In this document: in pieces, positions 1 through 8,188 of the stretch | Layout: every line of letters begins with the position of its first letter | How positions within the stretch are numbered: the stretch's first letter is position 1 | NCBI RefSeq assembly: GCF_001543205.1 | Contig: NZ_CP014162.1 | Span: 744,001 to 808,000, forward strand | Direction: 5' to 3' | DNA: 64,000 bases | From: Aerococcus urinaeequi | Lineage (GTDB): Bacteria > Bacillota > Bacilli > Lactobacillales > Aerococcaceae | Made by a program: the position numbers and the translations under genes | Notes under the pieces: generated by a model | What the model was told of the DNA's origin: nothing | The model's input: the letters and a program-made list of their open reading frames with translations, nothing else | The model's database searches: none

Positions 1-8
1 GCATACAC

Positions 9-1736
9 TTAAGCCGTTAAGTCGTTTAAGGCTGCCTCATATGCCTTAATTTTTGCTTGTGTTGCTTCTAGTGAATCAGCGACCACACCAATATAGAACT
101 TGATTTTTGGTTCTGTACCTGATGGTCTAACGGCAATCCATGTTTCATCTGCTAGATAGTATTTCAATACATTTGATTTGTCCATGCCTAAGGCTTCAGT
201 AGTACCGTCAGCAAATTGGCGCGTATCTTGTAGGTAGTCTTCAGTTTCAACAACTGCTTGACCAGCGATTTCACTTAAACCTTCCCCACGCAAATTATTT
301 AGGATGGATTCGATTTTCGTTGCACCCTCTTGGCCTGGTAAGCTTACAGAGATTGTTTTTTCTTGGTAGGTGCCGTATTCAGCAAACAAGTCTTGTAAGC
401 CGTCATAAGCTGTTTTACCTTGTTTCTTGTAGAAAGCGGCTACTTCAGCTAATAATAAAGTCGCTTGAACGGCGTCTTTATCACGAACGAAGGCTTTCAC
501 TAAATATCCGTAACTTTCTTCGAAACCGAATAGGAAATTCTTGCTAGCATCAGCTTCATAGTTTTTGATCTTTTCCGCAATAAATTTGAATCCAGTTAAT
601 ACGTCAACTGTTTCAACACCAAATGATTTGGCAATCGTTGTTGGCATCTCACTTGATACGATGGATTTTAAAATCACTCCGTTATCAGGTAATGTACCTG
701 TATTTTTCTTAGCGGTTAAAATATAATGCGTCATTAATGCGGCAATTTGGTTACCAGTAATCACTTGGTAGTCACCATTTGGCAATTTTACAGCTGCACC
801 CATACGGTCAGCATCCGGGTCAGTCGCGATTAAGATATCCGCGTCATTGTCCTTACCGTACTTTTCAGCCACTTCAAAGGCACCCGCTTCTTCAGGGTTT
901 GGTGATTTAACCGTTGAAAAATCAGCATCCGGCTCTTTTTGCTCAGCCACATAGGTGACATTGGTAAACCCAGCGTCAGCTAAAGTCCGTTCCACCAACA
1001 TTTGACCCGTACCATGTAGCGGTGTATAAACAATAGATACTTGGTCAGCCATCTCATCAATCACAGCTTGGTCCACCACAACAGCCTTCATATTGTCTAA
1101 GTATTTTTGGTCAATTTCTTCACCAATAATCGTAATTGTGCCGTCAGCCTTAAGAGCTGCTTCATCGCCCACTTCAACAGTTAATGGGTTTTCAACCGCA
1201 CGTACGTTGGCCGTTACAGCATCCGCGTCCACTGGTGGCATTTGTCCACCATCTTCCCCGTAAACCTTGTAGCCGTTGTAGTCAGCCGGGTTGTGAGAAG
1301 CTGTGATCATAATCCCCGCAAAGGCATTTAATTCACGAACTGCAAATGACAATTCAGGCGTTGGGCGTAATGCTTCGAATACGTAAGATTTAATCCCGTG
1401 TGCCCCTAAAGTCTTCGCCGATTCCATAGCAAATTCAGGCGACATATGACGAGAATCGTAAGCAATCGCCACCCCTCGGTCCTTCGCATCCTGGCCATAA
1501 TCTTCTAGTAGGTTAGCCAATCCTTCAGTCGCTTGACGAATGGTATAAATATTCATCCGGTTAATGCCGGCACCTAAAATCCCGCGCATACCAGCTGTAC
1601 CAAAACTCAATGGTTGATAAAAAGCATCCTCAAGCAATTTTTCGTCAGCTTCAATAGACGCTAAATCCTCTTTCAAAGCATCGTCTAAGTCTTCAAAATT
1701 ACGCCATTGTAAGTAAGTTTCTTTCCAGTTCATCAT
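9..1736 (-). CDS. pgcA: phosphoglucomutase/phosphomannomutase
   Basis: An alpha-D-phosphohexomutase that interconverts glucose-1-P and glucose-6-P and so feeds GalU with glucose-1-P for envelope sugars. Seen: the phosphoserine loop TASHNP at residues 145-150 (Ser147 is the catalytic phosphoserine), the Mg-binding loop DPDADR at 306-311, the sugar-binding loop GFEES at 404-408, and RPSGTEPK in the C-terminal phosphate-binding domain. All four domains are present and 575 aa is the normal length for the long Firmicutes form. The first of two adjacent ATGs was taken as the start. It is the last gene of the hprK-lgt-gpsA-galU-trxB-pgm series, and galU upstream uses its product. Phosphomannomutase activity cannot be excluded from sequence. 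Confidence 0.95.
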   Translation of the reverse strand: MMNWKETYLQWRNFEDLDDALKEDLASIEADEKLLEDAFYQPLSFGTAGMRGILGAGINRMNIYTIRQATEGLANLLEDYGQDAKDRGVAIAYDSRHMSPEFAMESAKTLGAHGIKSYVFEALRPTPELSFAVRELNAFAGIMITASHNPADYNGYKVYGEDGGQMPPVDADAVTANVRAVENPLTVEVGDEAALKADGTITIIGEEIDQKYLDNMKAVVVDQAVIDEMADQVSIVYTPLHGTGQMLVERTLADAGFTNVTYVAEQKEPDADFSTVKSPNPEEAGAFEVAEKYGKDNDADILIATDPDADRMGAAVKLPNGDYQVITGNQIAALMTHYILTAKKNTGTLPDNGVILKSIVSSEMPTTIAKSFGVETVDVLTGFKFIAEKIKNYEADASKNFLFGFEESYGYLVKAFVRDKDAVQATLLLAEVAAFYKKQGKTAYDGLQDLFAEYGTYQEKTISVSLPGQEGATKIESILNNLRGEGLSEIAGQAVVETEDYLQDTRQFADGTTEALGMDKSNVLKYYLADETWIAVRPSGTEPKIKFYIGVVADSLEATQAKIKAYEAALNDLTA

Positions 1737-1959
1737 GTAGCCTCCCTAGTTTTAAAAGCGATAACATCTTAACCTTATTGTATCAAATTTTATAAAAAAA
1801 GATATATCAAAGACAAGCTGATTGGCAATTTCATATAGGGTGCCAGCTTAAATGAAGATTCGTCCTTTTTCAATCAAAAAGGAGATAGACCAAAGCCTAC
1901 CCCCTTCAAGTTAACGCACATTCACCTTGCTTTAACTGTTTTTTATATGATGTTTAGAA

Positions 1960-2907
1960 CTAGTCGTTTAGGGTTTCAATGTAATTGAAGGCTTCTTGGC
2001 CACCAATGGCACCGTCACCGACTGCTGTTGAAATTTGGCGCAATTTCTTTTGACGAACATCACCAATGGCGAAGATACCAGGAATATTTGTTTGCATATC
2101 TTCATTTGTGATCACCCAACCTTCTTCATCTGTGATGTTTAAATCAGCAAATGCTTCGGTATTTGGAATCAAACCAACATAAATGAAGACACCATCTGTA
2201 TCCACGTCAGTAATTTCACCAGTTTTAACGTTTTCAACGGCTAAACCAGTGACTTTCATGTCGTCTCCTTTGATTTCTTTGACAACTGTATCCCATGTGA
2301 AATCAACCTTATCGTTAGACATAGCACGGTCTTGTAAGATTTTTTGAGCCCGTAATTCGTCACGACGGTGAACGATATTCACGTTTTTACCAAATTGCGT
2401 TAAGTAAGTCCCTTCTTCAACGGCTGAGTCACCTCCACCGATTACACGAAGGTCTTTATCACGGAAGAAAGCCCCGTCACAAACCGCACAGTAAGAAACA
2501 CCGCGGCCTGAATATTTATCTTCACCCGGCACACCCAATTTACGGTGAACAGAACCAGTTGCGATAATGATCGCTTTAGCTTGGTAAGTTTTACCCATAT
2601 CTGTTTCCAGTAAATGCGCCCCTTCATTCGGCGTTACTTTAGTGACCGTCCCAAATTCGTGGACCACACCAAATTGCATAGCCCCTTCGTACATTTCATT
2701 GGCCAAGTCTGGTCCTTGAATGTTTTTGAAACCAGGGTAATTTTCGACATCCGCTGTATTGACCAACTCGCCACCAGGGATTCCACGTTCTAATAATGCT
2801 ACGGACAAGTTAGCCCGTGATGCGTATAAGGCAGCAGTCATACCCGCTGGTCCTGCACCAACCACAACTACATCAAATTTTTGAATTTCTTCTGCCAAAT
2901 TGTACAC
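1960..2907 (-). CDS. trxB: thioredoxin-disulfide reductase
   Basis: A cytosolic FAD enzyme that reduces thioredoxin with NADPH. Seen: N-terminal FAD site GAGPAG (residues 17-22), redox-active CAVC at 140-143 followed by DGAFF, NADPH-binding GGGDSAVEE near 157-165, and C-terminal FAD segment GIFAIGDVR. At 315 aa it matches the family (310-320). The RBS is AAAGGATG upstream of ATG. Gaps of 130-220 bp separate it from galU and pgm, so it may have its own promoter within this block. The assignment is secure. Confidence 0.95.
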   Translation of the reverse strand: MYNLAEEIQKFDVVVVGAGPAGMTAALYASRANLSVALLERGIPGGELVNTADVENYPGFKNIQGPDLANEMYEGAMQFGVVHEFGTVTKVTPNEGAHLLETDMGKTYQAKAIIIATGSVHRKLGVPGEDKYSGRGVSYCAVCDGAFFRDKDLRVIGGGDSAVEEGTYLTQFGKNVNIVHRRDELRAQKILQDRAMSNDKVDFTWDTVVKEIKGDDMKVTGLAVENVKTGEITDVDTDGVFIYVGLIPNTEAFADLNITDEEGWVITNEDMQTNIPGIFAIGDVRQKKLRQISTAVGDGAIGGQEAFNYIETLND

Positions 2908-2992
2908 ATCCTTTCTTGTAGTTTTTCATTTTTATAATCAATTGCTTTTCTTAACGTCGCTTACCATTCTAACACGATTTAAGGGAAAAAGA

Positions 2993-3018
2993 TTGCAACT
3001 AGCTCAAGCTAATTACAA
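2993..3018 (-). terminator. rho-independent terminator after galU
   Basis: On the minus strand a 12-bp stem (TTGTAATTAGCT/AGCTAGTTGCAA, with G-U pairs) is followed by TCTTTTT. It lies just past the galU stop codon and would separate galU from trxB. Confidence 0.6.
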
Positions 3019-3039
3019 CCTTTCACAAAAATTCTCTCA

Positions 3040-3912
3040 TTAAAGTTCATCTTCAATGGATAGTAAATATTCTTTCAAACCTTCTTTGATATCGTCTTGT
3101 TCAAGGCCGTATTCAATGCTTGTTTGCATGTAGCCCAATTTATTCCCAACATCATAACGACGACCAGTAAACTCATACGCAAACACGCGTTGCGTTTTGT
3201 TTAAACGGTCAATGGCATCTGTTAATTGAATTTCGTTACCAGCACCCTCACCTTGTGTTTCCAACAAGTCAAAGATTTCTGGCGTTAACAAGTAACGACC
3301 GATAATAGCCAAGTTTGATGGCGCATCTTCTGGTTTTGGTTTTTCAACGAATTGTTTTACATTGTAGATCTTTTCAGAGAATTGCGCTTCAGGATCGATT
3401 ACCCCGTATTTATCTGTATCTTCATGTGGTACAGGCATTACCGCAATGTTAGACGCTTTTGTGACATCATAAGCGTCAATCAATTGTTTAGTTAATGGCA
3501 CTTCGTCAACCATCAAGTCATCCCCAAGCATTACGACAAAAGGCTCGTCACCAACAAAGGCTTTTGCTTGTAATACCGCGTCTCCTAACCCTTTTGGATA
3601 AGATTGACGTTTGAAGAATAGGTTTAAACCAACCGTTTCCCCGATGATTTCAAGCAAGTCATCGCGACCCTTATCTGCCAAGTTCGACTCTAACTCAACA
3701 TTTGAGTCAAAGTGGTCTTCGATTGGTCGTTTACTTTTTCCAGTAACAATTAGAATATCTTCAATTCCAGAAGCCAAGGCCTCTTCTACGATAAATTGAA
3801 TGGTTGGTTTATTAACAATCGGCAACATCTCTTTCGCCATTGCCTTTGTTGCAGGTAGGAACCGTGTACCTAGCCCTGCTGCAGGAATAATCGCTTTTCT
3901 TACTTTCGCCAT
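3040..3912 (-). CDS. galU: UTP-glucose-1-phosphate uridylyltransferase
   Basis: Makes UDP-glucose from UTP and glucose-1-P, the donor for glycolipids, teichoic acid and polysaccharide decoration. Seen: the nucleotidyltransferase signature [18 protein letters not shown] near the N-terminus with the catalytic Lys in the following segment, VEKPKP, and [10 protein letters not shown] in the middle. The start was moved five codons inward to ATG at 3912 (MAKVRKA), because GGAGG lies 8 nt upstream of it and inside the longer frame. The resulting 290 aa is typical. It follows gpsA with a 58-bp gap, so co-transcription is likely. Confidence 0.94.
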   Translation of the reverse strand: MAKVRKAIIPAAGLGTRFLPATKAMAKEMLPIVNKPTIQFIVEEALASGIEDILIVTGKSKRPIEDHFDSNVELESNLADKGRDDLLEIIGETVGLNLFFKRQSYPKGLGDAVLQAKAFVGDEPFVVMLGDDLMVDEVPLTKQLIDAYDVTKASNIAVMPVPHEDTDKYGVIDPEAQFSEKIYNVKQFVEKPKPEDAPSNLAIIGRYLLTPEIFDLLETQGEGAGNEIQLTDAIDRLNKTQRVFAYEFTGRRYDVGNKLGYMQTSIEYGLEQDDIKEGLKEYLLSIEDEL

Positions 3913-3970
3913 GAATGAATCCTCCATTTATCTGTTAAATTTTCTCATTTCATTATAAAACAAATTGCCG

Positions 3971-5023
3971 TTAAAAAATATCCTTTAAGTCATCTTCAAA
4001 CTGCAATTCACCTTTGCGTTCTCTAGCCATTAAGGCGGTGATCACATCTTGAATACTAGATTCTCCTTGAATCACCTTGTAAATTGCTTGGGTAATCGGC
4101 ATATCAACGCCCTCTTCTTGGGCCAATTCATAGGCTGAAACAGCTGTTGCAAACCCTTCAACAACCATACCCATATGGTCTTCTACGTCTTTCACCGCTT
4201 GACCTTGACCAACTTGTTGGCCGGCCCGCCAGTTTCTTGAGTGGATACTTGTAGCGGTAACAATCAAGTCACCGACTGCTGATAGGCCCATAAAGGTTAA
4301 CGGATCAGCGCCCATGGCCACCCCTAACCGGGTAATTTCAGCAAGTCCTCGGGTGATTAAAGCCGCCTTGGCATTGTCCCCGTAACCTGCTCCCACTAAG
4401 GCGCCAGCACCTAAAGCGATAATGTTTTTCAATGATCCTGCCAGTTCAACCCCGATGATATCTGGATTGGTATAGACCCTGAAGTAGTCATTCATGAATA
4501 CTTCTTGGACTAAGTGACAGGCCTCGTCATCAATTGAAGCCGCTGTTATAGTCGTAATATCATGTTTGACCACCTCTTCTGCGTGGCTTGGGCCTGATAA
4601 AACCACCACCCTCGCTTGACCAATTGGCTGGAAGACTTCCGTTAAAATCTCAGAAATCCGCAGATGGGTGCTCTGCTCTAATCCCTTAGCCGCGTGCATA
4701 ATGACCGGTAATTCGTGCACATTTTTCTCCTGCAAAATAGTAACCACCTGGCTTGCTACCTGCCGTATGGCCTTGGTGGGCACGACGAAGTTGATCAAGT
4801 CTGCCTGGTCCAAGGCTAGGGCCATATCATTTGTTGCAATGATATTCTTCGGCAACACTAGATCAGGTAAATAATGGTCATTTTTCCCAGTGGTTTGAAT
4901 CTCACGGGCCTGTTCTGGATTATGCGTCCATAAGGTCACCTGATGGCCATTTTCTGCAAGGACCATGGCAAGTGCTGTTCCCCATGAGCCAGCGCCTAGT
5001 ACGGCAATATTTTTGGACGTCAA
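3971..5023 (-). CDS. gpsA: glycerol-3-phosphate dehydrogenase [NAD(P)+]
   Basis: Reduces dihydroxyacetone phosphate to sn-glycerol-3-phosphate for phospholipid and lipoteichoic acid synthesis. Seen: Rossmann motif GAGSWGTALA at residues 11-20, KGLE in the middle, and the catalytic-Lys helix ELAGSLKNIIALGAG near residue 200. At 350 aa it is slightly longer than the usual 330-340 because of a charged C-terminal extension. The RBS GGAG precedes ATG at 5023. It is 32 bp from lgt and clearly in the same transcription unit. lgt also consumes phosphatidylglycerol, so the pairing makes metabolic sense. Confidence 0.95.
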   Translation of the reverse strand: MTSKNIAVLGAGSWGTALAMVLAENGHQVTLWTHNPEQAREIQTTGKNDHYLPDLVLPKNIIATNDMALALDQADLINFVVPTKAIRQVASQVVTILQEKNVHELPVIMHAAKGLEQSTHLRISEILTEVFQPIGQARVVVLSGPSHAEEVVKHDITTITAASIDDEACHLVQEVFMNDYFRVYTNPDIIGVELAGSLKNIIALGAGALVGAGYGDNAKAALITRGLAEITRLGVAMGADPLTFMGLSAVGDLIVTATSIHSRNWRAGQQVGQGQAVKDVEDHMGMVVEGFATAVSAYELAQEEGVDMPITQAIYKVIQGESSIQDVITALMARERKGELQFEDDLKDIF

Positions 5024-5055
5024 GTCATCACTTCTCCAATCTATTGGTATATTTT

Positions 5056-5898
5056 CTATTTACTTGATTTGTAAGCCGGACCGTTGTGTTCAGAGTAGTA
5101 TTCATAATACTTGTCGTTCATGCGGCGTGCAGCAAAAATCAATAATGCGCCGATGAATAAGACGGCGGCTAATACTTGGCTGACACGGAATGGTCCCCAC
5201 CACAAGCTGTCTGTCCGCAACCCTTCGATGAAGAAGCGGCCAAATGAGTACCAGATCAGATATAGTAAGGTGGTGTCGCCAATACGCAAGGTTTTATTGC
5301 GTGAACGGACGAATAATAGAACAACTACCCCAAGGATGTTCCAGACTGATTCGTACAGGAAAGTTGGATGGTAGTAAGCTCCGTTGATATGCATGCCGTC
5401 AACGATGAATTGCGGTAAATGTAAGGTATCTTGCAGGAATTCTAAAGTCACTTCCCCACCGTGGGCTTCTTGGTTAACGAAGTTACCCCAACGACCGATG
5501 GCTTGCGCTAGTAATAGGTAGGGCGCTACCGTATCCGTTACGAATAAGGGGGCCATTTTCTTTGATTTAGCGTAGAAATAAAGGGTTAATCCTCCGGCGA
5601 TGACACCACCATAAATGGCGATCCCACCATTCCAAATTTGTAGAATTTCGCCTGGATTTTGTAGGTAGTAGTCTAGTTCAAATAAAACGTAGTAAGCACG
5701 TGCACCAACAAAACCAATTAGAATGGTCCATACAGCTGCGTCTAAAATAAATTCTTCATCCCAACCCTTACGACGAAAATCTCTTGAAGCAAATGTAAGG
5801 GCTAATAAAATAGCAGCCCCGATAAAAATCCCGTACCAACGGATTGGCCAGCCGAATATATCAAAAGCGACTGGATCTATTGCAGCTATATTCATCAT
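5056..5898 (-). CDS. lgt: prolipoprotein diacylglyceryl transferase
   Basis: An integral membrane enzyme that transfers diacylglycerol from phosphatidylglycerol to the lipobox Cys of prelipoproteins, for example PstS in this window. Seen: about seven hydrophobic helices, the N-terminal motif IRWYG, the YGG element near residues 96-98, and the Lgt signature GRWGNFVNQEAHGG at 135-148, whose Arg and Asn are catalytic or lipid-binding in the family. At 280 aa it is normal. Two ATG codons in tandem open the gene; the first is used. It sits between hprK and gpsA, as in many Bacillales and Lactobacillales. Confidence 0.95.
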   Translation of the reverse strand: MMNIAAIDPVAFDIFGWPIRWYGIFIGAAILLALTFASRDFRRKGWDEEFILDAAVWTILIGFVGARAYYVLFELDYYLQNPGEILQIWNGGIAIYGGVIAGGLTLYFYAKSKKMAPLFVTDTVAPYLLLAQAIGRWGNFVNQEAHGGEVTLEFLQDTLHLPQFIVDGMHINGAYYHPTFLYESVWNILGVVVLLFVRSRNKTLRIGDTTLLYLIWYSFGRFFIEGLRTDSLWWGPFRVSQVLAAVLFIGALLIFAARRMNDKYYEYYSEHNGPAYKSSK

Positions 5899-5955
5899 TT
5901 TGTTCTTTCTCTCCTATGTGTTAATTCCTTTAGTTAAATCCTTATTTAATACCAT

Positions 5956-6882
5956 CTATAATTTGTTGTTGTCGATAAGTGTCGTTAAACGGTCGTTAAA
6001 CATTTGTGCAGCGTCAAAGCCCATTGATTTGGCTCTAAAGTTGATAGCTGCTACCTCGATAATACTTGAAATGTTCCGCCCAGTTTGGACAGGAATGGTA
6101 ATTTTGGGAATCGCGACCTCTAAAATTTGTTCACGCTCTTCCGCAGTACCCAGGCGGTCAAAATTGCCCCCCCTTTTCAAGTCTTTCAAGTCAATAATCA
6201 AGTTTAGCTGTTGTTCTTTACGAACTGCACCTGCCCCGTAAAGAGTCATCACGTCAATAATCCCAAGACCACGAATTTCCATGACATTACGTAGAATTTC
6301 AGGCGCTTCACCCATAATTGTCGTGTCATCACGTTGATAAAAATCTACGCGGTCATCAGCCACTAAACGGTGTCCACCTTTTACAAGTTCTAAAGCGGTT
6401 TCTGATTTACCTACACCAGAATGGCCAGTAATCATAATACCCAGCCCGTATACATCCACAAATACCCCATGTTTTGAGATTTGCTCTGCTAAGTGAGCAT
6501 GCAACATTTCCGCTAAGTTACTAGACAGACGGGTCGTCGTTGTTGTTGAACTTAATACAGGAATATGATTTTCTTCAGCAGCTTGAATCACTTCATATTC
6601 CGGTTGTAATCCTCTAGAGAAAATAAAGAATGGTGTATCTTCTTTTGAGAGACGGCGCATAATTAATAAACGCTCATCCGAAGTCATTCTAGACAAATAT
6701 GTATGCTCTGCACGTCCAAACAATTGGACACGCTCAGATGGATAATAGTTAAAATAGCCGGTAATTTCCAAACCAGGTCTCGAAATATCACTGGTAATGA
6801 TCTCGCGGTCTAAATAATCTGCACCACAAATAACCTCAAAATCAAATTTTTCGACTAAATCTTTCACGGTTACCTTTGTCAT
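5956..6882 (-). CDS. hprK: HPr kinase/phosphorylase
   Basis: A bifunctional enzyme that phosphorylates and dephosphorylates HPr at Ser46, controlling CcpA-mediated catabolite repression and sugar uptake in low-GC Gram-positives. Seen: an N-terminal regulatory domain, the catalytic-His segment KHGVFVDVYG before residue 150, Walker A GHSGVGKS at 153-160, the DDRV segment, and the HprK signature EIRGLGIIDV. At 308 aa it has the normal length. It heads the hprK-lgt-gpsA-galU run with a 57-bp gap to lgt. The presence of this enzyme is one of the best arguments for Firmicutes. Confidence 0.96.
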   Translation of the reverse strand: MTKVTVKDLVEKFDFEVICGADYLDREIITSDISRPGLEITGYFNYYPSERVQLFGRAEHTYLSRMTSDERLLIMRRLSKEDTPFFIFSRGLQPEYEVIQAAEENHIPVLSSTTTTTRLSSNLAEMLHAHLAEQISKHGVFVDVYGLGIMITGHSGVGKSETALELVKGGHRLVADDRVDFYQRDDTTIMGEAPEILRNVMEIRGLGIIDVMTLYGAGAVRKEQQLNLIIDLKDLKRGGNFDRLGTAEEREQILEVAIPKITIPVQTGRNISSIIEVAAINFRAKSMGFDAAQMFNDRLTTLIDNNKL

Positions 6883-6977
6883 ATACGGTTTCCTTTCTTA
6901 ACAAGTCACTTTGCCCCTATTTTACCATACTAGACCCATATGGACAGTTGGATAAGCTGTAATTTGTGAAAAAGAAA

Positions 6978-7018
6978 AATCCGCCCGTCAATCTGGCATT
7001 CAGATCAACAAGCGGATT
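6978..7018 (-). terminator. terminator of the liaXYZ-like operon
   Basis: On the minus strand the hairpin AATCCGC...GCGGATT, with an inner ATCTG/CAGAT stem, is followed by TTTTTCTTTTT. It lies beyond the intergenic element that follows the YvlD-like gene and upstream of hprK. Confidence 0.7.
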
Positions 7019-7032
7019 AGGATTTAAAATAA

Positions 7033-7290
7033 ATTCGACTAGGTCGGCTCTCGCACCCTAGTCGGGTTCGAGCCTCCAGACAGGGCTGCGTTTCAGCTTA
7101 AGCTGTAGCTGACTTCGCCAACTACTGCCTTAAACTTCCAACGTTCCTGTCTGAGCGTCGGCTCTCGCACCCTTCTTAGTCGAGCTCAAAATGTCAGGAT
7201 CGTGCCGCTTCAGACATGAAGTGTGTGATGTACCATCACACTTATGTCTTCCACCGTTACGAGTCTAAGCGACATTTCTCACATCCTTCA
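7033..7290 (-). repeat. intergenic structured repeat, copy 1 (double)
   Basis: This is the largest copy of a dispersed element family. Read on the minus strand it begins GGATGTGAG four bases after the stop codon of the YvlD-like gene. It contains a hairpin with GTGTGATG/CATCACAC arms, then CTGAAGCGG, then GAGCTCGACTAA, and then a second unit starting AGGGTGCGAGAG that ends with CGAACCCGACTAGGGTG. Other copies are at 33915, 36199, 38921, 42252, 45628 and 60001. The stretch fills the gap between the operon and its terminator, and no credible ORF is present. Confidence 0.7.
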
Positions 7291-7644
7291 TTATTTCCCG
7301 GCTTCGATAAATTTCTCAAAGAACCAATGGTACATCGAGAACAAGAAGGCTGCGGCGATTGCGTAAAAGAAGTTTGCGAATACAAAGGATGTTGGGAAGA
7401 ACAAGCCTACGATAATAAACATAAAGCCATTGACGACTAATCTAAACAAACCGAATGTTAGGATATTTAATGGTAATGCCAACAAGTTTACGATAGGACG
7501 AATAATTGAGTTCACAATACTCAATACGATAGCTACTAAGATTGCTGACCAAAAATCTGCCACATATACATTAGGGGCAAGAATCCACGAAATAGCCATC
7601 AAGCCTAATGCATCAATAAGTGTTGCTAATAAAAACCGTCTCAT
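7291..7644 (-). CDS. liaZ: YvlD/phage holin family 4 membrane protein (LiaZ-like)
   Basis: A 117-aa protein made almost entirely of hydrophobic helices: roughly residues 3-23, 30-50, 54-75 and 85-108. The conserved NSIIRPIVNLLALPLNILTFG segment is typical of the YvlD family (phage holin family 4 superfamily). In enterococci the third gene of liaXYZ is of this type and follows a PspC-domain gene, which is exactly the arrangement here. The role is therefore probably in cell-envelope stress. The stop is followed after four bases by an intergenic repeat and then a terminator. The family fit is clear; the Lia function is inferred from gene order. Confidence 0.8.
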   Translation of the reverse strand: MRRFLLATLIDALGLMAISWILAPNVYVADFWSAILVAIVLSIVNSIIRPIVNLLALPLNILTFGLFRLVVNGFMFIIVGLFFPTSFVFANFFYAIAAAFLFSMYHWFFEKFIEAGK

Positions 7645-7646
7645 AA

Positions 7647-7979
7647 TTAAAAATCACGCCAACTTTCTTCCTCATCAGGATTGTCTTTTGAATCTTTACT
7701 ATAGCTAGATTCATTATAGTCGTCCTGATCTTCAGCATCAAATGATTTAGTCTGACGGTATTCGTCACGGTCATGTCTATCTACACGTGTACGACCTTCA
7801 TCCCTTGGTAAAATCAATGCTAACAATAGATAAATCAGTATCCCAGCTCCGCCAGAAAGTGTGACGAAGACAAAAATTACACGGACAATCGTTGGGTCAA
7901 TTTCAAAGTACTCAGCAATCCCGGCACATACACCATCTAATTTTACGTCATTACGTGATTTTGTTAATTTCTTAGCCAT
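7647..7979 (-). CDS. PspC-domain membrane protein (LiaY-like)
   Basis: A 110-aa protein with an N-terminal PspC domain: the KSRNDVKLDGVCAGIAEYF motif, then a hydrophobic helix around residues 35-57 (VRVIFVFVTLSGGAGILIYLLL), followed by a charged acidic and Lys-rich tail. PspC proteins sense or buffer membrane damage. The start was placed at ATG 7979 because AGGAG is 8 nt upstream; the longer frame uses an upstream GTG. It is 2 bp from the liaZ-like gene and 19 bp from a second, shorter PspC gene. Of the two paralogs this one, next to liaZ, is the better LiaY candidate. Confidence 0.78.
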   Translation of the reverse strand: MAKKLTKSRNDVKLDGVCAGIAEYFEIDPTIVRVIFVFVTLSGGAGILIYLLLALILPRDEGRTRVDRHDRDEYRQTKSFDAEDQDDYNESSYSKDSKDNPDEEESWRDF

Positions 7980-7998
7980 TCTATTCACTCCTACCTTC

Positions 7999-8187
7999 TT
8001 AGTGGCTTCTGTTGGGCATTACAAAAATTAAAATAATGTAGATTAGCCAAACTGGAAACTGTGTCAAACTTAATAATACTGCGATGATACGGACTAAATT
8101 ACCAGAAATACCAAAGTATTCACCAATACCACCACATACCCCAAATAAGTAACTATCTTTTCTTGACTTCATTAATCTCCCTGACAT
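7999..8187 (-). CDS. short PspC-domain protein
   Basis: A 62-aa PspC protein with the motif KSRKDSYLFGVCGGIGEYFGI, then one hydrophobic helix (LVRIIAVLLSLTQFPVWLIYIILIFVMP region) and a very short tail. The start was set at ATG 8187, because AGAGGAGAG lies 8 nt upstream; the longer frame runs back into the liaX stop region. It is a paralog of the neighbouring 110-aa PspC protein but lacks that protein's charged tail. It begins 1 bp after the upstream DUF4097 gene stops, so translational coupling is likely. The enterococcal liaXYZ operon has one PspC gene, so this is an extra member. Confidence 0.78.
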   Translation of the reverse strand: MSGRLMKSRKDSYLFGVCGGIGEYFGISGNLVRIIAVLLSLTQFPVWLIYIILIFVMPNRSH

Positions 8188-8188
8188 A

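Noticed and set aside
1863-1881. CCTTTTTCAATCAAAAAGG as a terminator after trxB
   Set aside because: The stem is AT-only in its core and no T-run follows on the minus strand; too weak to call.
5723-6241. 172-codon plus-strand ORF
   Set aside because: It spans the ends of lgt and hprK on the opposite strand, both of which are clear family members. No RBS and no recognisable motif.
7050-7085. GGGTTCGAGCC resembling a tRNA T-arm
   Set aside because: No acceptor stem, anticodon arm or CCA-side pairing can be built. The sequence belongs to the intergenic repeat family.
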